Shown here piece by piece: positions 46,163 to 54,544 of a stretch of 64,000 nucleotides of DNA; position 1 is the stretch's first letter; each line of letters starts with the position of its first letter. The translations under genes and the position numbers were made by a program. The stretch comes from Paracoccus sp. TOH (lineage in GTDB: Bacteria; Pseudomonadota; Alphaproteobacteria; Rhodobacterales; Rhodobacteraceae), in the NCBI RefSeq assembly GCF_030388245.1, contig NZ_CP098360.1, positions 416,001 to 480,000 of the forward strand. Direction: 5' to 3'. The notes below the pieces were generated by a model that saw only the letters and a list, made by a program, of their open reading frames with translations, was not told the DNA's origin and ran no database searches.

Positions 46163-46945
46163 ATGCATTTCAGCTTTCCCGACGGCAGCGCCGTGCAGAT
46201 CAACTGCCCGGATTCCGCGGCGCTTCTGGCGGCGGTGCGGCAGCGGCTGCAGGACGGGCGCGGCTTCGCCATCGCCACGCTGAACGTCGATCACCTGCAA
46301 CGGCTGGGCGAGGATGCCGGCTTTCGCGCCGCCTATGCCGCGCATGACCTGGTCTGCGCCGACGGCAATCCCATCGTCTGGCTGTCCCGCATCGCCCGCC
46401 GCCCGGTGGCGCTGGCCCCCGGCTCGGACCTGGTGCTGCCCCTGGCGGCCGAGGCGGCGCGGGCCGGCCTGCCCGTCGCCCTGATCGGCAGCAGCGACGA
46501 CTCGCTGGCGCGGGCGGCGCAGAGCATGGCCCGCGCCGTGCCCGGCCTGCGCGTCGCGCTGACCCATGCGCCGGGCTTTCCCTTCGATCCGCTGGGCGAG
46601 GAAGGCGCCGAGATCATCGCCCGCATCCGCGCCTCGGGCGCAAGGCTGTGCTTCCTGGCGCTGGGCGCGCCGCGGCAAGAGCTTTTCGCCATCCGCGCCC
46701 GCGACGCGCTGGGCGATACCGGCTTCGCCTCGATCGGGGCGGGGCTGGATTTCCTGTCGGGCCATCAGCGCCGGGCGCCGGGGCTGCTGCGCAGGCTCAA
46801 GCTGGAATGGCTGTGGCGGATGCTGTCCGATCCGCGGCGGCTGTTTCTGCGCTATGCCAAGGGCTTCGCCATCCTGCCCGGCCATGTCCGCCAGGCTTTG
46901 GCACTGCGCCGCGACGGTCGGGGCGGAGCCGGCGCGCGCAGTTAG
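46163..46945 (+). CDS. WecG/TagA/CpsF-family glycosyltransferase
   Basis: Transfers an N-acetylmannosamine-type or related sugar to a polyprenyl-linked acceptor in known members. The 260-residue protein shows FAIATLNVDHLQRLGEDAGF, the catalytic-Asp region LVCADGNPIVWLSRI, LPVALIGSSDDSLARAA, APGFPFDPLGEEGAEI, LCFLALGAPRQELF and the C-terminal RRAPGLLRRLKLEWLWRMLSDPRRL that is typical of TagA homologues (membrane association). The ATG at 46163 is chosen for the family start; a longer frame runs into the promoter region. It is divergent from the PKS operon and convergent with an ABC importer, overlapping it in TTAG. Confidence 0.92.
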   Translation: MHFSFPDGSAVQINCPDSAALLAAVRQRLQDGRGFAIATLNVDHLQRLGEDAGFRAAYAAHDLVCADGNPIVWLSRIARRPVALAPGSDLVLPLAAEAARAGLPVALIGSSDDSLARAAQSMARAVPGLRVALTHAPGFPFDPLGEEGAEIIARIRASGARLCFLALGAPRQELFAIRARDALGDTGFASIGAGLDFLSGHQRRAPGLLRRLKLEWLWRMLSDPRRLFLRYAKGFAILPGHVRQALALRRDGRGGAGARS

Positions 46946-47976
46946 CCGGCAAGCACCAGCCAGCCGGTCCGGGCGGCGGCCAGATGCACCTGCGCGCCCG
47001 GCTGCGGCAGGGCGGCGCAGGGCTCGTTGAACCGGTCCAGCACCACCTCGCGCCCCGCCACCCGGGCCCGCAACCGCTGGACCGAGCCGAGGAACTCGAC
47101 GCCGGCGATCTCGGCCGGGATGCCCTCGGGGGCGATGCGCAGGCTTTCCGGCCGCGCCGCCAGGGTGACGCGGCCGGCAGGCAGCGGACGGTCCAGCGCG
47201 ATCTCGGTCCCCTCGACGCGGACCAGGCCGCGGGCCGGGTCCAGCACCTCGGCCGGGAAGCGGTTCAGCGTGCCGACGAAGCCGGCGACGAAATCGGTGG
47301 CGGGCCGGTTATAGATCTCGGCCGGGGTGCCGGTCTGGTCGGCCACGCCCTTGTGCATGACCACGATGCGGTCGGAAATCGACAGCGCCTCTTCCTGGTC
47401 ATGGGTGACGAAGATGGTGGTGATGCCCAGCTGCTGCTGGATCTCGCGGATCTGGTTGCGCAGGCTGACGCGGATCTTGGCGTCCAGCGCCGACAAGGGC
47501 TCGTCGAGCAGCAGCACGCGCGGCCGCGGCGCCAGCGCCCGGGCCAGCGCCACGCGCTGCTGCTGGCCGCCCGAAAGCTGCCACGGGTAGCGGCCGCCCA
47601 GGTCCGGCAGGCCGATCAGCTCCAGCATCTCGGCCACGCGGCCCGCGCGGTCGGCCCGCGCGACGCCCGCGACCTTCAGGCCGAAGCCCACGTTCTCGGC
47701 CACGGTCAGGTTCGGGAACAGCGCATAGGACTGGAACACCATGCCGATGCGGCGCTGGTTCGGCCGCGACCGGGTCACGTCCTGGCCGTCGATGCTGATG
47801 CGGCCGGCGCTGGGGGTTTCGAACCCGGCGACCATGCGCAGCACCGTGGTCTTGCCGCAGCCCGAGGGGCCGAGGAAGGACACGAACTCGCCCTTCTCCA
47901 CCGACAGGTCGAAGTCGTGGACGACCTTGGTCGGGCCGAAGGATTTCTGCAGATGGTCGAGGGTCAGGAAGCTCAT
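46942..47976 (-). CDS. ABC importer ATPase (spermidine/iron/phosphonate-type family)
   Basis: Nucleotide-binding subunit of 344 residues. Walker A GPSGCGKTT, signature LSGGQQQRVALARAL, Walker B VLLLDEPLSALD and the His switch TIFVTHDQ are complete. After about residue 240 a TOBE domain follows (AEVLDPARGLVRVEG, VTLAARPESLRI), typical of PotA/FbpC/PhnT-like importers. It is the last gene of the operon binding protein-permease-permease-ATPase, overlapping the upstream permease by four bases. The substrate cannot be told from the ATPase. Confidence 0.93.
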   Translation of the reverse strand: MSFLTLDHLQKSFGPTKVVHDFDLSVEKGEFVSFLGPSGCGKTTVLRMVAGFETPSAGRISIDGQDVTRSRPNQRRIGMVFQSYALFPNLTVAENVGFGLKVAGVARADRAGRVAEMLELIGLPDLGGRYPWQLSGGQQQRVALARALAPRPRVLLLDEPLSALDAKIRVSLRNQIREIQQQLGITTIFVTHDQEEALSISDRIVVMHKGVADQTGTPAEIYNRPATDFVAGFVGTLNRFPAEVLDPARGLVRVEGTEIALDRPLPAGRVTLAARPESLRIAPEGIPAEIAGVEFLGSVQRLRARVAGREVVLDRFNEPCAALPQPGAQVHLAAARTGWLVLAG

Positions 47977-48755
47977 GTCGGTTGAATCCGTGTGCCGAAC
48001 AGGCGGGAGATCAGCTGCATCAGCCCCATGCAGCCCCAGGTGACGGCGAAGGCGATCACCGCCAGCGCCGCCGGCTCATAGGCGCGGTTGGCGCCCAGCA
48101 GCTGCATGTAGGGGCCGAAGGCGGGACGGTTCAGCAGCGCCGCCATGGTGAATTCGCCGATGACGATGGCGAAGGACAGAAAGGCGCCGGACATCACCGC
48201 GCCCAGCACATTGGGCAGGATCAGCCGGCCGATGATCCGCACCCAGCCGGCGCCCAGCGATTGCGCCGCCTCGGTCAGCGAGCGCACGTCCAGCGTGGAC
48301 AGCCCGGTGTCCACCGCGCGATACATATAGGGCAGCGCCAGCGTGGCATAGCCGCAGAGCAAGAGCAGGTTGGTGCCGGATGCCGTGCCGGTCAGCGGCA
48401 GGATCGAGCTGGTGTTGTAAAGCCGGATATAGCCGAAGACCACGACGATGGCGGGAATGACCAGCGGCAGCAGGGTGATGAACTCGATCACCGGGCGCAG
48501 CCGCGGCAGGCGCAGCCGCACCCAATAGGCGGTCGGCACCACGATCAGCACCCCCAGCACGATGGTCAGCAGCGCCATCACCACGGAATAGCTGAAGGTC
48601 TGCCGGAAGGCCGCGTCCGACAGCACCGAGCGATAGGCGTCCAGCGAATATTCCCCGCGCCGCATCCGCAGCGAGAATTCGATGGTGCCGATCAGCGGCA
48701 GCAGGAAATACAGCCCGCCGACCACCAGCGCCGCCCAGGACCACAGCCGTTTCAT
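47973..48755 (-). CDS. ABC importer permease 2
   Basis: Inner-membrane permease of 260 residues with six predicted helices and the EAA-type loop LTEAAQSLGAGWVRIIGRLILPN that docks on the ATPase. It matches PotC-like permeases of the spermidine/iron/phosphonate class. The ATG at 48755 (MKRLWSWAAL) overlaps the stop of permease 1 in ATGA. An open frame extending to 49208 is antisense or out-of-phase reading of permease 1. Confidence 0.92.
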   Translation of the reverse strand: MKRLWSWAALVVGGLYFLLPLIGTIEFSLRMRRGEYSLDAYRSVLSDAAFRQTFSYSVVMALLTIVLGVLIVVPTAYWVRLRLPRLRPVIEFITLLPLVIPAIVVVFGYIRLYNTSSILPLTGTASGTNLLLLCGYATLALPYMYRAVDTGLSTLDVRSLTEAAQSLGAGWVRIIGRLILPNVLGAVMSGAFLSFAIVIGEFTMAALLNRPAFGPYMQLLGANRAYEPAALAVIAFAVTWGCMGLMQLISRLFGTRIQPT

Positions 48756-49600
48756 CGCATCCACCTTTCGGCGCGGGTGCGCATGATGACATAGGCCAGA
48801 TTGGCAAGCCCCGTGACCACGATCATGCCGAAGGCCATGGCATAGCCCAGATGCGGGTCTTGCAGCACGTCGCCGCGGATCTGCGCGAACAGCATGATCG
48901 GCACGATGGACAGCGACGAGCCGGTCAGCGCATAGGCCGTCGCCACCGCGCCGAAGCTGTTGGCGAACAGCAGCGCAAAGGTGCCCAGCAGCGACGGGAA
49001 CAGGATCGGCAGCGCCACCATGCGCCAATACTGCCCGGTCGAGGCGCCCAGCACCTCGGCCGCCTCGCGCCATTCGCGCTTCAGCCCCTCCAGCGCCGGG
49101 GTGATGATCAGGATCATCAGCGGGATCTGGAAGAACAGATAGGTCAGCGTCAGGCCCCAGAAGCTGAGCAGGTTGAAGCCCATGGCATAGATGTTGATGC
49201 CGAACCATTGCCGCAGCAGCATCGTGACCAGCCCCACCCGCCCCAGCGTGGCGATGAAGGCGAAGGCCAGCGGCACCCCGGCGAAGTTCGAGGCGACGCC
49301 CGAGAAGGTCATCAGCGGCGCCTTGATCCAGCGCGGCACGCCGCCCATCACCACCGCCGCCGCCATGGCGAAACCGATCAGGCAGCCCAGGATCGCCGAG
49401 GCCAGCGACACCTTGATCGAAATGGCGAAGCTGTCGACGATCCGCGGCGAGGCGAGCCCGGCCAGATTGGCCAGGGTGAATCCGCCCTGCGGATCCTGAA
49501 ACGCGCCGATGACGATGTTCATCGTCGGCAGCACCAGGAACAGAGCCGCGAAGGCGAAAAAGGGCAGGACGCCCAGCCAGTTCCAGCCGATCTGTCTCAT
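48752..49600 (-). CDS. ABC importer permease 1
   Basis: Permease subunit of 282 residues with six hydrophobic segments, an N-terminal membrane anchor (WNWLGVLPFFAFAALFLVLPTMNIV, in blocks) and the EAA loop EWREAAEVLGASTGQYWRMVALPILFPS. It follows the binding-protein gene after 55 bases that contain a GC-rich hairpin, and is coupled to permease 2 by overlap. Confidence 0.92.
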   Translation of the reverse strand: MRQIGWNWLGVLPFFAFAALFLVLPTMNIVIGAFQDPQGGFTLANLAGLASPRIVDSFAISIKVSLASAILGCLIGFAMAAAVVMGGVPRWIKAPLMTFSGVASNFAGVPLAFAFIATLGRVGLVTMLLRQWFGINIYAMGFNLLSFWGLTLTYLFFQIPLMILIITPALEGLKREWREAAEVLGASTGQYWRMVALPILFPSLLGTFALLFANSFGAVATAYALTGSSLSIVPIMLFAQIRGDVLQDPHLGYAMAFGMIVVTGLANLAYVIMRTRAERWMR

Positions 49601-49621
49601 TCCGCCTCGCCCGTTCGGGAC

Positions 49622-49645
49622 GGCCCCGCCGCGTCGGGCGGGGCC
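49622..49645 (-). terminator. Intra-operon hairpin between binding-protein and permease genes
   Basis: GGCCCCGCC and GGCGGGGCC form a perfect 9-bp stem with a 6-base loop just after the binding-protein stop. No U-run follows. Such hairpins commonly stabilise the upstream mRNA so that binding protein is made in excess of permeases; partial termination is the alternative. Confidence 0.6.
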
Positions 49646-49655
49646 GGTTCTTGTC

Positions 49656-50762
49656 TTATTCCTTGACCGCCGCGCCGACGACGCTGTCCCAGCCCTCGGT
49701 CACCACCTTCTTGTTGGCCTCCTGCTGCTCCAGGGTCGGGAAGATCGCCTTCTCATAGGCCTCGGCCGGGGGCAGCGCGTCCAGCAGCTCCTGCGGCACC
49801 TTGCCGTTCTTGACCAGATCGTTGAAGCGGATCGGGTGGCAATAGCCCTTGAGCCAGGCCAGCTGGCCCTCGTCCGAATATAGATATTCCATCCACAGCT
49901 TCGCCGCGTTCGGATGCGGCGCATAGGCCGAGATCGCCTGGACATAGACGCCGGCCACCACGCCGTCCTCGGGGATCACCACCTCGACCGGCGGGTTGCC
50001 GTTCAGCCCGTCGCGCCACGACAGCAGGTTATAGTCCCATGCGGTGACGATCGGCGTCGCGCCCTGGGCGATGGTCGCCGATTTGCCGATGACCGGGACA
50101 AAGTTGCCGGCCTTGTTCACCTCGGCCATCAGCTCCATGCCCTTCTGGCCCGAAGCCTCGCCCGCCTCGCCGCCATTGGCGATGCCGGCCGCCATGACCG
50201 AGATGATCGCCTGCGCCGAGGCGCGCGGATCGCCGGCCAGCGCGAAGGCATTGGCGAATTCGGGCTTGGTCAGGTCCTTCCAGCTTTTCGGCACCGTGTC
50301 GATCAGGTCCGAGTTCACGCCGAAGGCCATCACGCCGTAATAGTCGCCATACCAATAGCCCTCGGCATCCTTGGCATCCTCGGGGATCGAGTCCCAGGTG
50401 GCGACCTTGTAGGGCTGGATCAGCCCCTCGTCCTTGGCCTGCGGGCCGAAGGACAGGCCGACGTCGATCACGTCGGGCGCCTGCGGGCCCTTGTTGTCCT
50501 TGTTGGCGCGGATCGCCTCCAGCTCGTCGGCCGAGCCGGCGTCGGGGTTCAGCTCGTTGACCTTGATCTCGGGGTATTTCGCCTTGAAGCCCTCGATCAC
50601 GCCGCCATAGTTGCACCAGTCATGCGGCAGGGCGATGGTGGTCAGCATGCCCTCGGCCTTCGCGGCTTCTTCCAGCGCCGCCAGATCCTGCGCCGAAGCG
50701 GCGCCGGAACTCGCCAGCAGGGCCAGGGCGGCAAGCCCCGCCGCGGTCGATTGAATGGTCAT
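49656..50762 (-). CDS. ABC importer periplasmic binding protein
   Basis: The 368-residue protein has a signal peptide (AAGLAALALLASSGAASAQ) and the two-lobed binding-protein fold of the iron/polyamine/phosphonate class: FKAKYPEIKVNELNPDAGSADEL, PDVIDVGLSFGPQAKDEGLI, WYGDYYGVMAFGVNSDLID, ATPIVTAWDYNLLSW and AAKLWMEYLYSDEGQLAWLKGYCHPIRF. The ligand is not evident: clear ferric-ion Tyr pairs or polyamine Asp/Trp sets cannot be assigned by eye. It is the first gene of the operon. Confidence 0.9.
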   Translation of the reverse strand: MTIQSTAAGLAALALLASSGAASAQDLAALEEAAKAEGMLTTIALPHDWCNYGGVIEGFKAKYPEIKVNELNPDAGSADELEAIRANKDNKGPQAPDVIDVGLSFGPQAKDEGLIQPYKVATWDSIPEDAKDAEGYWYGDYYGVMAFGVNSDLIDTVPKSWKDLTKPEFANAFALAGDPRASAQAIISVMAAGIANGGEAGEASGQKGMELMAEVNKAGNFVPVIGKSATIAQGATPIVTAWDYNLLSWRDGLNGNPPVEVVIPEDGVVAGVYVQAISAYAPHPNAAKLWMEYLYSDEGQLAWLKGYCHPIRFNDLVKNGKVPQELLDALPPAEAYEKAIFPTLEQQEANKKVVTEGWDSVVGAAVKE

Positions 50763-50913
50763 TGGTCAACTCCGTTACAGAACACGCCCGCTGCAGGCGG
50801 CTGCTGCCACCTAGCGGCCCCGAGTGACAGTGTTGCGACACAGCCCCCCGCAAAGCAAAGGTTTTTTCCCGATCTGCCGAAACAGGCAGGCTGGCCGGCA
50901 ACCTGACCCAAGG

Positions 50914-51753
50914 TCAGGGAACCAGCGTCACGCCCACCTTCATCGCCCGGCCGCCGACGCGGTAATCCGCCTCGACCCGGTGGCCGGGCCAGGCGGGATG
51001 CAAAGAGCCCAGCGAACCCAGCGAGATCACCGAGCCCGGCTTGAGCTCGTAGCTGCCTTGTTCGACCAGCCACAGCACCACATCCAGCGGATGGCCCAGC
51101 AGCATCTCGCCCGAGCCGGTGCCGATGCTCTTGCCGTCCAGCTTCAGGTTGACGGTCAGCGCCGCCAGGTCCGCGACCGGATCGTCCAGGTCGGCCATGG
51201 CGATGCCGCGCCCCAGCACGCCGCGCCACGGCGTCACGCCATAGGCCGCCATCAGCGGCCCGGTCGGCGCCACGTCCTTTTGCAGGGCGATGTCGGGCAG
51301 CTCGATAAAGGGCCGCACGTCGCGCAGCGCCGCCGCCACCTCCTCGCGCGTGCGGGCCTGCATGATGGCCGCGCTGCCGACCGTCACCACCAGATCGGCC
51401 TCGAAGAACGGCGCCCGGCTGCCCTTGAGGCTCAGCCGCGCGCCGTCGGGCAGCAGCATCGGCGCGAACAGCGCGCCGGTGACCGGGGCGGTCACGCCGA
51501 ACCGCTCCTGCACCGGCTTCGAGGTGAAGCCCACCTTCACGCCGACCGGCGGGCCCAGCTCGGCCTCGAGAATGCTGCGGAAGGCGGCATAGGCGCAGAT
51601 CCCGTCCTCGACCGTGCGCACCAGCGGATCGGGCAGGCGCTGGCCGGCGATCCAGCCGCGGGCGGCGTTCTGCATCAGCGAGACATCCGGGCAGGCCGCG
51701 ACGGCCGCGCCCGCCAGAGGCAACAGCATTGCGCCCAGAATCAAGGATTTCAT
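50914..51753 (-). CDS. Exported hydratase/fumarylacetoacetase-family protein
   Basis: The 279-residue protein resembles 2-keto-4-pentenoate hydratase (MhpD) proteins: VGVKVGFTSKPVQERFGVTAPVTGALF, FFEADLVVTVGSA with the acidic metal ligand, LRDVRPFIELPD and GSGEMLLGHPLDVVLWLVE. Unlike cytoplasmic members it begins with a convincing signal peptide, MKSLILGAMLLPLAGAAVAAC; the Cys after the cleavage region leaves a lipoprotein possible, though the lipobox is imperfect. The ATG at 51753 is chosen because GAGG lies seven bases upstream; an ATG two codons earlier is too close to it. A periplasmic hydratase is unusual, so the real substrate may differ from aromatic-degradation intermediates. Confidence 0.8.
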   Translation of the reverse strand: MKSLILGAMLLPLAGAAVAACPDVSLMQNAARGWIAGQRLPDPLVRTVEDGICAYAAFRSILEAELGPPVGVKVGFTSKPVQERFGVTAPVTGALFAPMLLPDGARLSLKGSRAPFFEADLVVTVGSAAIMQARTREEVAAALRDVRPFIELPDIALQKDVAPTGPLMAAYGVTPWRGVLGRGIAMADLDDPVADLAALTVNLKLDGKSIGTGSGEMLLGHPLDVVLWLVEQGSYELKPGSVISLGSLGSLHPAWPGHRVEADYRVGGRAMKVGVTLVP

Positions 51754-51907
51754 TCCCATGCCTCACGAATATCTTTCGCCAGACGATGCCGCAACAAAGG
51801 CCGGCTGTCACCGGGATTCTTGCGCCCCTGCGGCAACCTGGCGGCATACGGTTTGCATCGGCCCGCGCATCCCCTAGAAGAACGGGACCGAGGCGACAAG
51901 GCTGGAC

Positions 51908-54544
51908 ATGAGCGATCAACCCACCCCGATGATGGCGCAGTATCTCGCGATCCGCGAGGCCAATCCCGGCGCGCTGCTGTTCTATCGCATGGGCGATTTC
52001 TACGAGATGTTCTTCGAGGACGCCGTGGCCGCCGCCGCGGCGCTGGACATCGCGCTGACGAAACGCGGCACGCATCTGGGGCAGCCGATCCCGATGTGCG
52101 GCGTGCCGGTCCATGCGGCAGAGTCCTATCTGCTGGCGCTGATCCGCAAGGGCTTCCGCGTCGCCATCGCCGAACAGATGGAGGATCCGGCCGAGGCCAA
52201 GAAGCGCGGCTCGAAATCGGTCGTGGCCCGCGACGTGGTGCGGCTGGTGACGCCCGGCACCCTGACCGAGGAATCGCTGCTGGAGGCGCGGCGGCACAAT
52301 TTCCTGGCCAGCTTCGCCGCCGTGCGCGAGGATTCGGCGCTGGCCTGGGTGGACATCTCGACCGGCGCCTTCCGGGTCATGCCCTGCCCGCCGGCACGGC
52401 TGACCCCGGAACTTGCCCGCCACGCGCCGCGCGAATTGCTGGCCGCCGAAGGCTCGCAGCTTGACGAGATCGCCGCCGAGGCCGGCGCGGCGCTGACCGA
52501 ACTGCCCGGCGGCAGCTTTGACAGCAGCGCCGCCACGCGCCGGCTTTGCGCGCTGTTTTCGGTCGAGACGCTGGACGGTTTCGGCCAGTTCAGCCGCGCC
52601 GAACTCGCCGCCATGGGCGCCATCGCCGATTACCTGGAGCTGACGCAAAAGGGCCGGATGCCGCTGATCCGCCCGCCGGTGCGCGAGGCGCTTGGCGGCG
52701 CCATGCAGATCGACGCCGCCACCCGCCGCAACCTGGAACTGACCCAGGCGCTGTCCGGCGGCCGCGAGGGCTCGCTGCTGGCCGCCATCGACCGCACGGT
52801 GACGGCGGGGGGCGCGCGGCTGCTGGAACGCCGCGTCGGCGCCCCCTCGCGCGATCTGGCCGAGATCCACGCCCGGCAGGCCGCCGTCGCGCATCTGGTG
52901 GACGACCCGCGGCTGACCGGCGACCTGCGCGAGGCGCTGTCGCGCGCGCCCGACATGGACCGGGCGCTGTCGCGGCTGGCGCTGGAACGGGGCGGGCCCC
53001 GCGACCTGGCCGCGATCCGCGCCGGGCTGACGCAAGGCGCGGCCATCGCCGCCATGCTGGGCGATGACGAGATCGCCGTGCTGGCCGAGGCGGCGCGCGA
53101 CCTGACCGGCCATGACGCATTGATCGACCTGCTCGACGATGCGCTGGTGGCCGAGCCGCCCTTGCTGACCCGCGACGGCGGCTTCGTCGCGCCGGGCCAT
53201 GACGGGGATCTGGACGAGACCCGCCGCCTGCGCGACGAGGGCCGCGGCGTCATCGCCCGGATGCAGGCCGATTACATCGCCGAGACCGGGGTGCAGAGCC
53301 TGAAGATCAAGCACAACAACGTGCTGGGCTATTTCATCGAGACCACCTCGACCCATGCCGAACGCATGCTGGCCCCGCCGCTGAACGAACGCTTCATCCA
53401 TCGCCAGACCACCGCGAACCAGATCCGCTTCACCACCGTCGAACTGTCGGAACTGGAAACCCGCATCCTGAACGCCCGCGACCGGGCGCTGGAGATCGAG
53501 CGCGAGATCTTTGCCCGCCTGTCCCGCGCGGTGCTGGACCGCGCCGGCCCCATCGGCCAGGCGGCCCGCGCCCTGGCCGAGATCGACCTGACCGCCGCCT
53601 TTGCCGATCTCGCCTCGGGCGAAGGCTGGGTGCGCCCCGAGGTCGATGCCAGCCGCGCCTTCGTGATCGAGGGCGGCCGGCATCCGGTGGTGGAACGCGC
53701 GCTCAAGCGCAAGGGCGAGGCTTTCGTCGCCAACGACTGCGCGCTGACCGAGGGCGAGACCCCGGCGATCTGGCTGCTGACTGGCCCGAACATGGCCGGC
53801 AAATCGACCTTCCTGCGCCAGAACGCGCTGATCGCCATCCTGGCCCAGGCCGGCGGCTTCGTGCCCGCCCGCCGCGCCCATGTCGGCCTGGTCAGCCAGC
53901 TTTTCAGCCGCGTCGGCGCGGCGGACGACCTGGCGCGGGGGCGGTCCACCTTCATGGTCGAGATGGTCGAGACCGCGGCGATCCTGAACCAGGCCGACGA
54001 CCACGCGCTGGTGATCCTGGACGAGATCGGCCGCGGCACCGCGACCTGGGACGGGCTGTCCATCGCCTGGGCGGTGATGGAGCATCTGCACGGCCAGAAC
54101 CGCTGCCGGGCGCTGTTTGCCACCCATTACCACGAGATCACCAGCCTGTCGGCCCGGCTTCCGGGCGTCGAGAACGCCACCGTCGCCGTGCGCGAATGGG
54201 AGGGCGAGGTGATCTTCCTGCACGAGGTCAGGAAGGGCGCCGCCGACCGCAGCTATGGCGTGCAGGTGGCGCGGCTGGCCGGGCTGCCGCCCGCGGTGGT
54301 GGACCGGGCCCGCGACATCCTGCACCAGCTGGAAAGCGGCGAGCGGCAGGGCACCGGCAAGCCGGCGGCGCTGCTCGACGACCTGCCGCTGTTCCGCGCT
54401 GCCCCGGCGCCGGCGCCGGCGGCCAGGGCGCAGCCCTCGGCGGTCGAGGCGCGGCTGCGCGACCTCAATCCCGACACGATCAGCGCCCGCGAGGCGCTGG
54501 ACCTGGTCTATGAGCTGCGGGGCATGCTGGGTTCCGAGGGTTAG
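51908..54544 (+). CDS. mutS: DNA mismatch repair protein MutS
   Basis: Mismatch recognition ATPase of 878 residues. The mismatch-contacting Phe-x-Glu motif is in FYRMGDFYEMFFEDA. Later features are TPGTLTEESLLE, the clamp and core domains, and the ATPase with Walker A TGPNMAGKSTFLRQNA, the DDLARGRSTFMVEM and LDEIGRGTATWDGLSIAWAV blocks and ATHYHEITSL. The C-terminal segment includes the Ala/Pro-rich linker and a helix-turn-helix end. The length is normal. Its TAG overlaps the TAA of the convergent GT61 gene. Confidence 0.97.
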   Translation: MSDQPTPMMAQYLAIREANPGALLFYRMGDFYEMFFEDAVAAAAALDIALTKRGTHLGQPIPMCGVPVHAAESYLLALIRKGFRVAIAEQMEDPAEAKKRGSKSVVARDVVRLVTPGTLTEESLLEARRHNFLASFAAVREDSALAWVDISTGAFRVMPCPPARLTPELARHAPRELLAAEGSQLDEIAAEAGAALTELPGGSFDSSAATRRLCALFSVETLDGFGQFSRAELAAMGAIADYLELTQKGRMPLIRPPVREALGGAMQIDAATRRNLELTQALSGGREGSLLAAIDRTVTAGGARLLERRVGAPSRDLAEIHARQAAVAHLVDDPRLTGDLREALSRAPDMDRALSRLALERGGPRDLAAIRAGLTQGAAIAAMLGDDEIAVLAEAARDLTGHDALIDLLDDALVAEPPLLTRDGGFVAPGHDGDLDETRRLRDEGRGVIARMQADYIAETGVQSLKIKHNNVLGYFIETTSTHAERMLAPPLNERFIHRQTTANQIRFTTVELSELETRILNARDRALEIEREIFARLSRAVLDRAGPIGQAARALAEIDLTAAFADLASGEGWVRPEVDASRAFVIEGGRHPVVERALKRKGEAFVANDCALTEGETPAIWLLTGPNMAGKSTFLRQNALIAILAQAGGFVPARRAHVGLVSQLFSRVGAADDLARGRSTFMVEMVETAAILNQADDHALVILDEIGRGTATWDGLSIAWAVMEHLHGQNRCRALFATHYHEITSLSARLPGVENATVAVREWEGEVIFLHEVRKGAADRSYGVQVARLAGLPPAVVDRARDILHQLESGERQGTGKPAALLDDLPLFRAAPAPAPAARAQPSAVEARLRDLNPDTISAREALDLVYELRGMLGSEG

